From a virus, in IMG/VR virus record IMGVR_UViG_3300021197_000713, positions 1 to 22,902 of that record: a DNA stretch of 22,902 nucleotides. One strand, given 5' to 3'. Shown in pieces: positions 1 through 8,000 of the stretch (positions are counted from its first letter, which is position 1; each line of letters begins with the position of its first letter). The notes under the pieces were generated by a model that did no database searches, was not told the origin of the DNA, and worked only from the letters and a program-made list of their open reading frames with translations. The translations under genes and the position numbers were made by a program.

Positions 1-2442
1 CATACCATTTTTAGCAGCTTCAGCTTTTTCTTTTTTAAACCTATCTTTTGTTAATGCCTTTATCTTAAGTCTCATTATCTCTATTTTACCTTCTGGATAA
101 CCCATACCTTTCCACCAAGCATTTTCTATCTTATAAGTATAATACTCTTTTACTAAAGTTCTCAATAGTTTTATGTTAAAAAACGGATGATCAACGTTAA
201 CTATAGCATCGACTAACATTAGCTTATCAAATTTATCTATGTTATCAGCCCAATGGTCTTTATCACCAGGACCAAGCGGTAAACCAAACTCTAACTTATC
301 CCAATCAAAACCACCATAGTTTAAGTTGTCAATGTTTGGATGCTCGTATAGGTGTCTTCTAAACGTACTACCATCTCTTAGCACTTCACTGTCGTGACAG
401 AACATCATTATAAGCTCATCCTGCTCCTTAGACGCTGTTCCATCGTTAAATCCAAACAAAGTATTTATAAAATAATCTATTCGACCTAGGTCAATCTTAA
501 CAGCCTCCTTGCCAGCATTAGCCTCTTGTGCTTGTTGGAAGGTTTCATTTAAAAAGTTTATGTACTCCATAGCCTTTAGGTTATTCCTTATAAACATATC
601 TTTGTTACCATCAAAAACATTTATCATAACAGGGTTGTTATAAAAATCATATACAATACAATACATACCTTCTTCTTCAACTATGTTGCCGTAGTAATCA
701 GTCATGCCAGCTAAAACATCTGCTTCTACGGCATAAACAACTTTTAAGTCTGGATTTTGACAATACATTTGTGTTGCAAAACTTACTTGCTGTTGTGACA
801 CGCCTTTAGATAATAAAGTTTCAGTATCAAATTGGTCCTCATAAAACTCTGCAATAGCTTCTCTTACAACATCTACTGCTGACTTTAATTTTGCAAGTTG
901 CGTCTTAACAACTCCCTTTGCTTGTTCATCATCATTTTTAAGGGCATTTTTCATGTCCTCCTTGTAAATCTTTATTAATTCAAAACCACAATCAGCATAA
1001 CCTTTTGGTAAGTTAGTTTGACTACCAGCATCCCAACTTTTTTTATCTTTTTCCCTCAACACTTTGTCCAATAGTTTTCTCCGTTTCATCGAAGGAGGTT
1101 CAATCTCTTTTATATCAAGCTGTAACTCCTCCCAATTTTTTCTTTTAGTAGCCCCACCTATTATGTCTAAACCAGCTTCAGTCATAGACTTTTTCTTTTT
1201 CATTTCCTCTTGAGGTGTTTTTCCTAATTGTTTTAATGGTGATGGTGTTACTTTTTTCATATTTATATCTATTAAATTGTAGTCTACTGTGTAATAACCG
1301 TTTTTATTTCCAACGGCTTTTTCTTTTCCTAATTCAAGCAAGTCTTGAGCCATAGTTCCGCTCCACGTTTGCTCTTCACCTATATAATTGAAATGGTATA
1401 TTGGTATTCCTGAGTCTGAGTATTTTATTTTTACTATGTTTTCTTTTAATCTTTTATCACTAAACATTTTTCCAATACCACTAATACCGTCTCCAATTCC
1501 TCCCCACATCTTCTCATCACCAGCTTGTTTTTCAGCGCTAGCCTGTTGAGCTTGTTGCATACTGGATTGCATTAGTGAGTTTTGCTTATCCATTTCAAGG
1601 CTAGCTGACGCTAACTGACCGTCGCCTTTAAGTTTTTGAACCTCCATTTCACCTTGGGCTTCTGCCATTTGTAAGTTAGAGGCTTCTTGAGCTTCTGCCA
1701 TTTGGAGTTTAGAAGCTTCTGTTGCCTCTGCCATTTGTAATCTGGATTCTTCACCAAGTCTTGCTGATTGCATAGCATCCTCAGCACTCATTTGAGTTTT
1801 CTGAATATCCATGTCAGTTTGACGCTCTTGAGTATCTAACCTACTTTGTTCACTAGCAATTTTGTTTTGTATGTCTTGTTCTGCTCCAGCAGCTTTTGCT
1901 TGATTAGCAGATTCTTGAGCTCCAATAGATGCCGAAGCTTTTTGAGCTTGTAAAGCACCTTGGTTTGCCATTGATTGGGCCAAAGCAGCAATACCAGAAC
2001 CACCAGCTGCACCAGCCATACTAGACATAATGTTTGCTTGGTTTTGTGCGTTTTGTTGTGCTTCGAACTCTGCTTGTTGTGTGTTAACAGTAAGATCTTC
2101 AAACGCATTCTCCATACCTTCCATTGCGTTTTTCTGACCTTTAAACTTGTTCTCCATGTCAGCAAACTTATTCTCAGCGTCGTCATAAACATTGTCAAGA
2201 CCTGACATTTTGTTATCAAGACCAGCCATTTTATTATCTAGACCTTCGTATGCGTTTTTAGCGTCCTCAAACGGGTTTGACGTGTCTACAGCTTTTAAAG
2301 CATTTTGAGCATCTTTTAAACCTTGTTCTGCCGCTTTCTGTTTGTTCTTAGCTGCCTTTTTATCTTTACCACCTGAAATTGCTTTAACAGTACCCGCGAC
2401 TACCATCGCGCCTCCGACTACCATTGCTGTTACTGCTGCCAT
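1..2442 (-). CDS. Coiled-coil structural protein with internal S74-type domain (3' end off window)
   Basis: The frame is open from an ATG at 2442-2440 to the window edge (814 codons, no stop), so the C-terminus is missing. Residues 1-25 are small and hydrophobic with glycines. Residues 68-116 form seven exact heptads of the type LDNKMAG / MENKFKG. Residues 120-310 are rich in Ala, Gln and Glu and include three 11-residue repeats (231-263). Residues 328-388 match the chaperone-of-endosialidase (peptidase S74) signature: SDKRLKENI, then IPIYHFNY, then GTMAQDLLE, then YYTVDY. A further 420 or more residues follow with no domain I can name; they contain the phrases GVSQQQVSFATQMYC and STFRRHLYEHPNID. 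It starts 3 bases after the GNAT-like gene and has no Shine-Dalgarno site. The likely role is an internal virion, ejection or fibre protein. The S74 call is firm; the overall role is inferred. Confidence 0.8.
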   Translation of the reverse strand, partial: MAAVTAMVVGGAMVVAGTVKAISGGKDKKAAKNKQKAAEQGLKDAQNALKAVDTSNPFEDAKNAYEGLDNKMAGLDNKMSGLDNVYDDAENKFADMENKFKGQKNAMEGMENAFEDLTVNTQQAEFEAQQNAQNQANIMSSMAGAAGGSGIAALAQSMANQGALQAQKASASIGAQESANQAKAAGAEQDIQNKIASEQSRLDTQERQTDMDIQKTQMSAEDAMQSARLGEESRLQMAEATEASKLQMAEAQEASNLQMAEAQGEMEVQKLKGDGQLASASLEMDKQNSLMQSSMQQAQQASAEKQAGDEKMWGGIGDGISGIGKMFSDKRLKENIVKIKYSDSGIPIYHFNYIGEEQTWSGTMAQDLLELGKEKAVGNKNGYYTVDYNLIDINMKKVTPSPLKQLGKTPQEEMKKKKSMTEAGLDIIGGATKRKNWEELQLDIKEIEPPSMKRRKLLDKVLREKDKKSWDAGSQTNLPKGYADCGFELIKIYKEDMKNALKNDDEQAKGVVKTQLAKLKSAVDVVREAIAEFYEDQFDTETLLSKGVSQQQVSFATQMYCQNPDLKVVYAVEADVLAGMTDYYGNIVEEEGMYCIVYDFYNNPVMINVFDGNKDMFIRNNLKAMEYINFLNETFQQAQEANAGKEAVKIDLGRIDYFINTLFGFNDGTASKEQDELIMMFCHDSEVLRDGSTFRRHLYEHPNIDNLNYGGFDWDKLEFGLPLGPGDKDHWADNIDKFDKLMLVDAIVNVDHPFFNIKLLRTLVKEYYTYKIENAWWKGMGYPEGKIEIMRLKIKALTKDRFKKEKAEAAKNGM
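1654..1752 (-). repeat. Three 33-base coding repeats (11-residue units)
   Basis: Three consecutive 33-base units encode EESRLQMAEAT, EASKLQMAEAQ and EASNLQMAEAQ (residues 231-263 of the 814-aa partial protein). The units are close in DNA as well as in protein, which suggests relatively recent duplication. An 11-residue period fits a right-handed or straight helical coiled coil. The repeat lies about 65 residues before the S74-type domain. Confidence 0.85.
2095..2241 (-). repeat. Seven-heptad coding repeat
   Basis: This encodes residues 68-116 of the 814-aa partial protein as seven ungapped 7-residue units: LDNKMAG, LDNKMSG, LDNVYDD, AENKFAD, MENKFKG, QKNAMEG, MENAFED. The first and fifth positions of each unit are mostly hydrophobic (L/A/M and M/Y/F), as in a coiled coil. 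The DNA copies have diverged, so this is conserved protein periodicity and not a fresh tandem duplication. Confidence 0.85.
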
Positions 2443-2445
2443 AGT

Positions 2446-2928
2446 TTATTTTTTTATATTTGATGTTATAACCTTTGTGATTTCGTGAGATGGTTTTTCA
2501 TCGACGAACCAACCTAGTTTTTTGTGCTTTGCTATTAAATTCTTCTGCCTACCTATAGTAAACATGTATATATAACCCATTTCTTTAGATGATTTTTCAG
2601 CCTCTACTATAAGTTTTTCCACAGCTTCGTTTCTATCTTCCTCTCTGTAATCTGGGTTTGAAACAATCCACTCTAACAAAATGCCCTTTGAGTTTGTTTG
2701 ATATAAAAATCCAGCAACTATAGGTTGACCATTTTTCTCAATCATTAAACCACCCTTACCATTATCAGGTAAAAAGTCTCTAGGTGGCACAGGCCAATCT
2801 GGCCAAGCTTCCCACCAAGAAACCAAAGTTTCCCAATCATTATCGTTAAGCGTTCTACATAACAACTTGTCAGCGTCTACCTTAGCTTCTAACCTACCTA
2901 TTTCTTCTAGCAATTCTTTTTCATTCAT
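2446..2928 (-). CDS. GNAT-like acetyltransferase-fold protein (160 aa)
   Basis: The 160-aa protein looks like the Gcn5-related N-acetyltransferase fold, which moves an acyl group from acyl-CoA to an amine. Residues 1-20 form a short charged helix. A tryptophan-rich segment (DWETLVSWWEAWPDWPVPP) and DFLPDNGKGGLMIEKNGQPI follow. A beta-strand pair comes next (VAGFLY, then LLEWIVSN), then a helix and a final NLIAKHKKLGWF helix-strand typical of the GNAT C-terminal half. The usual Q/RxxGxG/A acyl-CoA pyrophosphate loop is not obvious; the matching place reads YREEDRNEAVEKL without the glycines. It lies inside the virion gene cluster, 42 bases after the 124-aa gene and 3 bases before the coiled-coil gene. 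The start has no Shine-Dalgarno site. Substrate unknown; it could be non-catalytic. Confidence 0.65.
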   Translation of the reverse strand: MNEKELLEEIGRLEAKVDADKLLCRTLNDNDWETLVSWWEAWPDWPVPPRDFLPDNGKGGLMIEKNGQPIVAGFLYQTNSKGILLEWIVSNPDYREEDRNEAVEKLIVEAEKSSKEMGYIYMFTIGRQKNLIAKHKKLGWFVDEKPSHEITKVITSNIKK

Positions 2929-2970
2929 TTTATTGTATTTAATTATAATTATAGTTACACTTTTTGCTAG

Positions 2971-3345
2971 TTATTTACTACTTTCCACATAATCCACAGC
3001 CGTAGCAAATATCTCTGCTTTACTACTACTGTAGTTCCTATACTCTGTTTCTGCAAAGTAACCTATAATACCAGAGGTGTTAACAGTTGGGTCTTTACTA
3101 AAAAAGAAGTAGTGGCTTGAGGTTATAGTTGGGGTTGGTAAATAACCACTAGTTTCTATTGTTATAGCATCACCTGGTCCAACAGCCGTAACAATTCCAA
3201 TTGGAAAAGGCTTAGTACTAGCTCCAGACACGTTGGGTTGGTTAACACCAGCTTGATTATTAACTATTACTGATGTGTATATAGTATCGCCTTTTTGCAC
3301 TGACACGTTTAAGTTGTGATTGAAATTTATTACTAATGATGCCAT
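2971..3345 (-). CDS. Small conserved-looking virion protein (124 aa)
   Basis: The 124-aa, beta-rich protein has no signal peptide or membrane segment. It opens with MASLVINFNHNLNVSVQKGD, continues with glycine/threonine-rich strands, and ends in IIGYFAETEYRNYSSSKAEI and AVDYVESSK. Its start lies 1 base after the stop of the 554-aa gene, so the two are probably translated together. I do not recognise an experimentally named family. Size, composition and position among structural genes suggest a small virion component such as a decoration or tail-tip protein, by inference only. The ATG is preceded by an AT-rich leader without a Shine-Dalgarno site. Confidence 0.6.
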   Translation of the reverse strand: MASLVINFNHNLNVSVQKGDTIYTSVIVNNQAGVNQPNVSGASTKPFPIGIVTAVGPGDAITIETSGYLPTPTITSSHYFFFSKDPTVNTSGIIGYFAETEYRNYSSSKAEIFATAVDYVESSK

Positions 3346-3346
3346 A

Positions 3347-5011
3347 TTATAGAGCTTGTATTGTTAAGAAGTTAAGTAAATCTAATTTAGCTGTTGCGTC
3401 TGCTTTTCCGTGAATAATTTCAGATAAAGTTCCTTGTAGCATTACACTTGGAAAAACAGTGTTTCCGCCAGCTTCCTTGGATTTACCAATATTAATTACT
3501 TTTACATTAGCTTTAAAGCTAGCTCCAGTTTCCACGTCGCTAGTCTCCATAGACCAATCGTTAGTTATTGCCGTGCCACCACTTGTAAGGGCTTCAGCTT
3601 TGTTGCTACCACTATCCCAGTTTACAAAAGCACCAGGCTTGCCAGACAATGGATTTCTTTCAGCGAATAAAAATGATTCCGTGTTTGTTGCTCTGACAAG
3701 TACCGTAAACTTTATGTCTTCTGATGAATCTCCAGACTTACCTTTTCCGGTAAATATTTTAGATTTAATAAGTTCACTTGATGATATATCAGACGGGTGT
3801 GGCCCCCAATCTAATTCTTCTATTGTAAAAGCACCACCGTTACCAAATTCCCAGTTTAATATACTGTATATTTTTTGCTCAACAGGTTTTGGTGCTTCAA
3901 CAGCCGCTGTAATAGCTATAGGTCTAGGGGCATCTAATGCCGCTACGGCAGCTACATCGCCGCTAGCTTTTACCTGAGCTGATTTCGCTGCTAGCTGGAT
4001 TAACTCGTGATCAAGAGGCTTATCTGTTGTAAATGTTGTTTGATATGTAACCTCGCTATCTGTTTTTGGAATTTTAACAAAAACCTTTTTTTCACCATAA
4101 CCATAACCTGATCTAGAAACAGGTATCGTGCCTAAAAACATACCACCACCACTTTCAAAAACACCCGTAGTAAAGTTATATGTTTTCAAGTTGTTGTCTT
4201 GCACTGTTATTTTAAATTCAGTACCTGGGACACCTCTAACTCTCATTACTTTAGTACCACCCTCTGCCCCAATTGTTCTACCTTCATCAAAAGAATATAT
4301 CTCATATTCTTCTTTTTTAGTTGCAGGTTTAATTTTTCTATCGTAATCAATTTTTAACACTGTAGAGGTGAACTCTATATTATCCTCCAACCTAGTTTCT
4401 TCTAAATCTAAAGGAGAGGTGTAGTATACAGTGAATATTTTCTTTATAATTTTATTGGAGTTGTTTTTAAAAACGTTTTCCCTAACAGAGTATCTTTCCT
4501 TGTTATTAGTAATTTTATAACTAGGTCCTGAGCTAAAGTAAAAACCACTAACAGCTGTAATTGATTTAGACATAACTAACTTCGTGTCCCCAGGTCTGCA
4601 AGTAACTCTGTAACTTTCACCGCTATTAACCTTAAACTTAGGGTAAGCAGATGCGCCAACAGAAGACACCTTGTCGCCGCTTTCTTTAGTTTTATCTACT
4701 AAACTAAAAGAGTCGACGTTAAGTTTTGATTGTGATATTAGCGGTAAAGAAACGTTCTGCGTAATATTGCTATTAAGAAATTCAGACATTGCTATTCTAG
4801 CAATTACGTTTGGCCCTGATTTCACAAAATCTATCGAAGAAACTTGAGTTGGTAAAAACCCGTGTGTAACCTGTTCTGGTTCTAGTATATATCCTTGCTT
4901 GGGTGATAGTAATAATTCTATAATACTACTATCTAAAGGCATTGGAATAACCTTTTGCTCGATATTAACGTTTTCGTCTATTATATTCGCTCTAAGTATT
5001 AAGTTTTTCAT
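3347..5011 (-). CDS. Beta-rich probable tail or adsorption protein (554 aa)
   Basis: The 554-aa protein is dominated by alternating polar/hydrophobic, Ser/Thr/Gly-rich segments typical of beta-sandwich virion proteins. Residues 1-120 look like an N-terminal attachment domain. Around 130-360 are several possible Ig-like or beta-sandwich stretches, for example RVRGVPGTEFKITVQDN. An Ala/Pro/Val-rich linker with PRPIAI and EAPKPVEQK separates them from a C-terminal beta domain beginning SILNWEFGNGGAFTIEELDW. No enzymatic motif is visible. Its ATG lies 6 bases after the stop of the giant tail gene. An N-terminal anchor, a linker and a distal beta domain would suit a receptor-binding or fibre protein, but I cannot assign a named family. 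Confidence 0.5.
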   Translation of the reverse strand: MKNLILRANIIDENVNIEQKVIPMPLDSSIIELLLSPKQGYILEPEQVTHGFLPTQVSSIDFVKSGPNVIARIAMSEFLNSNITQNVSLPLISQSKLNVDSFSLVDKTKESGDKVSSVGASAYPKFKVNSGESYRVTCRPGDTKLVMSKSITAVSGFYFSSGPSYKITNNKERYSVRENVFKNNSNKIIKKIFTVYYTSPLDLEETRLEDNIEFTSTVLKIDYDRKIKPATKKEEYEIYSFDEGRTIGAEGGTKVMRVRGVPGTEFKITVQDNNLKTYNFTTGVFESGGGMFLGTIPVSRSGYGYGEKKVFVKIPKTDSEVTYQTTFTTDKPLDHELIQLAAKSAQVKASGDVAAVAALDAPRPIAITAAVEAPKPVEQKIYSILNWEFGNGGAFTIEELDWGPHPSDISSSELIKSKIFTGKGKSGDSSEDIKFTVLVRATNTESFLFAERNPLSGKPGAFVNWDSGSNKAEALTSGGTAITNDWSMETSDVETGASFKANVKVINIGKSKEAGGNTVFPSVMLQGTLSEIIHGKADATAKLDLLNFLTIQAL

Positions 5012-5017
5012 ATATTT

Positions 5018-8000
5018 TTAATATGGTTTTTTTAAATTATCCTCCGGCTTGCAACAATCTATAAACGCATTGTATAACTCTGTTTTTGTGATAGGTGCGA
5101 TATCATTGCCAGTAGCAACATCTGTATACCCACCTTGATTTATTATGTCAGTCCAATGAGACACAAGATAATTGACATCTAAAAATGACGAACTACAGCC
5201 TCCTGACGCACTTGTTGGGCCGCTAGCAACTGAAGTTGCCGCATTGTTATATAAACAATTAAAATCAACACAAGCTTCAAGATGACTTATAAGGTTTGTA
5301 CACGGATCTTCTCCAAGATAAACACAAGATCCATCATCCACGGTTGCTAGTGGGTTAAAATTTGAAGCCGTTACTCCGCTTGGACTAAACTCAACAGTAC
5401 AACCCGGAACTGGCGCTTTTGTGCAACTACCATCATCTAAGGTTGCCAAAGGATTATAATTACTCGCGGTATCATCAGTACAACCCTTCACGTTATCAAC
5501 ACATGAACCATCATTTATAGTAGCTAATGGGTCATAGTTAATTGCTGTAATCGCTGTGCAACCATATACATTATATGTACAAGAACCATCATCTACAGTT
5601 GCTGTAACATCATAATTAAGTGCGGTATCATCAGTACAACCAACCATATCATACGTACAACTTCCATCATCTACGGTAGCTGTTGCGTTATAATTGTTTG
5701 CTGTATCATCTATACAACCTAACCAAATACAAGAACCATCATCAGTATTTACAGTAGCATTGTAGTTAGAAGCAGAAGCATCTATACATCCATAAGTGTA
5801 AGGAATACATGATCCATCACTACATGTTGCGTTAGCATCATAGTTAACTTGAGTGCCGTCACAACAACCAGGAACAGACGTGTCTGCGCCAGATAAATCA
5901 CAGCCCATGCAAGTTGCAAAAGAGCAACTACCATCGTCCACAGTAGCTAAAGGATCGTGATTATTAGCTGTGCTATCAGTGCAACCAGAAACAACAACCG
6001 TGTACGTACAACTACCATCATCTGTATTTGCTAAAACGTTGTAGTTATCAGCCAATGGATCCATACAACCATCTACAACATCTATACAAGAGTCTGGAAC
6101 GTCGTCCGTGTTAACATCTATTAATGGATCACCCGTTAAAGCTATATAGTTAAATGCTGATGGGTCCATGCAGCCCGTAATAACAGGTATACAACCGCCA
6201 TCATCAACATTAGCATTTCCATCGTAATTATATGCCGTATCATCCATACATCCATAAACATAAGGAAGGCATGATCCGTCGTCTATAGTAGCTGATATAT
6301 TAAAATTATACATTGTAGGGTCCATACAGCCAGAAGTACCGGTGAAACAACTTCCGTCATCTACTGTAGCCGCTGGGTTGTAGTTAGTTGTATCTAGAGG
6401 GTCGGTACAACCAGCAATAACACTAACATCACTCTCTGAGTACCCTAAACCTTGCACTGAAAACTCAGAAGTATCTAAGAAATCGCCTTGTCCGGGGTTT
6501 TGATTACCTTTTATCCAGTTAAACCACTTGTTCTCCTTGTCTATAAATTCACTCATAACACCATCTTGAAGATCCGTAAATATACTGTGTACCTTCCAAC
6601 CTAGTTTAGGGTAGTTATCGTAATAATCTTGTCCAATAACAATATTATCTATTTTATAAAGATTACCAGGGCCAGTTGTTTCTTCAGTAATATTAGCTTG
6701 CGTGCCTTCGTAGTTTAGTGTTTTAAACCTTTTAACACTTCCCTGTGCTCCATTAAACATTACCTTAACCATAGAGTAAGAATCTCTACTGTAAAACTGG
6801 TTTCTAGCAGTAGTAAATCTTATTTCAGTATTAACTGATACCCAAACGCCTTGTGCATTAAAGTTGGTTCCAGGAGATGTTAAGCCAACGTTGCACAAGC
6901 CAGCAGTACAAGCCACAGAGGAAACCCTAGTATCAGTAGGTATTCCGTTACCAAAAACGTTCATACCTTCTAGTATGACACCTAAGCCGTCATTAACCTG
7001 TAACACGGTACCTCCATTAATATTTGTATTTGCTAATCTTTTTATATTAATATCCAAGCTATGTTGGTGCGCTTCCGCGGTATTATCACCTAAGTAAGAT
7101 ACTCCAAAAGGATCTAACTTTGTTAGTGAGTTGTATTTGTTTGAAGGGAAAGTATAATAAATGTTTTTGTGACTAACACCACCTTGCTGTATAAAGCTTT
7201 TAAAACTAACCCAACCTCTTACTTTTTCCGCATAACTAACGGTGTAAGCTTTATCGTTACCATCTTGATCTGTTGTTTCTATTGTTAAGTTATATTGGTT
7301 GTCTCTATCATCATGACTACCTATTAAAGATGTTGCGTATCTAAGGTTGTCTCTAAACCAATCTTTCATTCCAGCATCAGATATAGGTGTTAAACCATCT
7401 TTTGATAATCTTAACACAGCTCCTCTGTCTTTATCTGTAAAGTAAACTCTATAAGATTCTGACGCAAATGATTCTGGATTTCTAGACATACCATACTCAC
7501 CACTAAAAGGAAGAGACTGACCTAAAACAGCTTGGTTCGATGTTACGTTGGTATTTCCATCAGCATTAAATAAAGCATCTTTTTTAGCAAGTATTTTAAA
7601 TACTTTGTTTTCGCAGAATGTAACTAAATCTGTGTCCCTAGCGAATAATTTTTGAATACTACCATTTATTGGATTAAGATCTTTTGTTATTGGCTCTGCT
7701 TGTATAAATTGGTTTGTTCTATTAATACCGCTAGTTGAATTATATATACCTGAGAATATTAAACCACTACCTTTTCTTTCCTCCTCGTATTGCTCGGCTA
7801 ATGGCATAGATGCTTTTACACCTTTGTCTATAGTAACAGCATTAAAGTCATCTCTAATTCTGTTAGACTCAACCCCAGTACCAAAAGAATAACAGTTAAA
7901 ATAACCTAAACCGTGTCTCACTCTATGTGTTTTACCATTTGTCGGTCCTGATTCTCCAAGTCTATATATAGCTTGGCCAAGAACCTCTATAACTTGTAGT

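Noticed and set aside
1836-2219. 127-aa minus-strand ORF and a 76-aa plus-strand ORF nearby
   Set aside because: Both are shadows of the coiled-coil repeat region; their composition (runs of Lys/Leu or Leu/Cys) is that of off-frame translation.
2929-2970. AT palindrome (AATTATAATT) between the 124-aa and GNAT-like genes as a promoter or operator
   Set aside because: Such palindromes are common by chance in AT-rich DNA, and no Bacteroidota-type promoter (TAnnTTTG) is present.
3459-3977. 172-aa plus-strand ORF opposite the 554-aa gene
   Set aside because: No leader or neighbouring plus-strand genes; the opposite frame forms a tightly spaced gene with its neighbours.
5324-6412. Regularly spaced repeats that could suggest a CRISPR array
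   Set aside because: The units are coding, vary in DNA between copies, have unequal lengths, and sit inside one open frame with a conserved protein motif.
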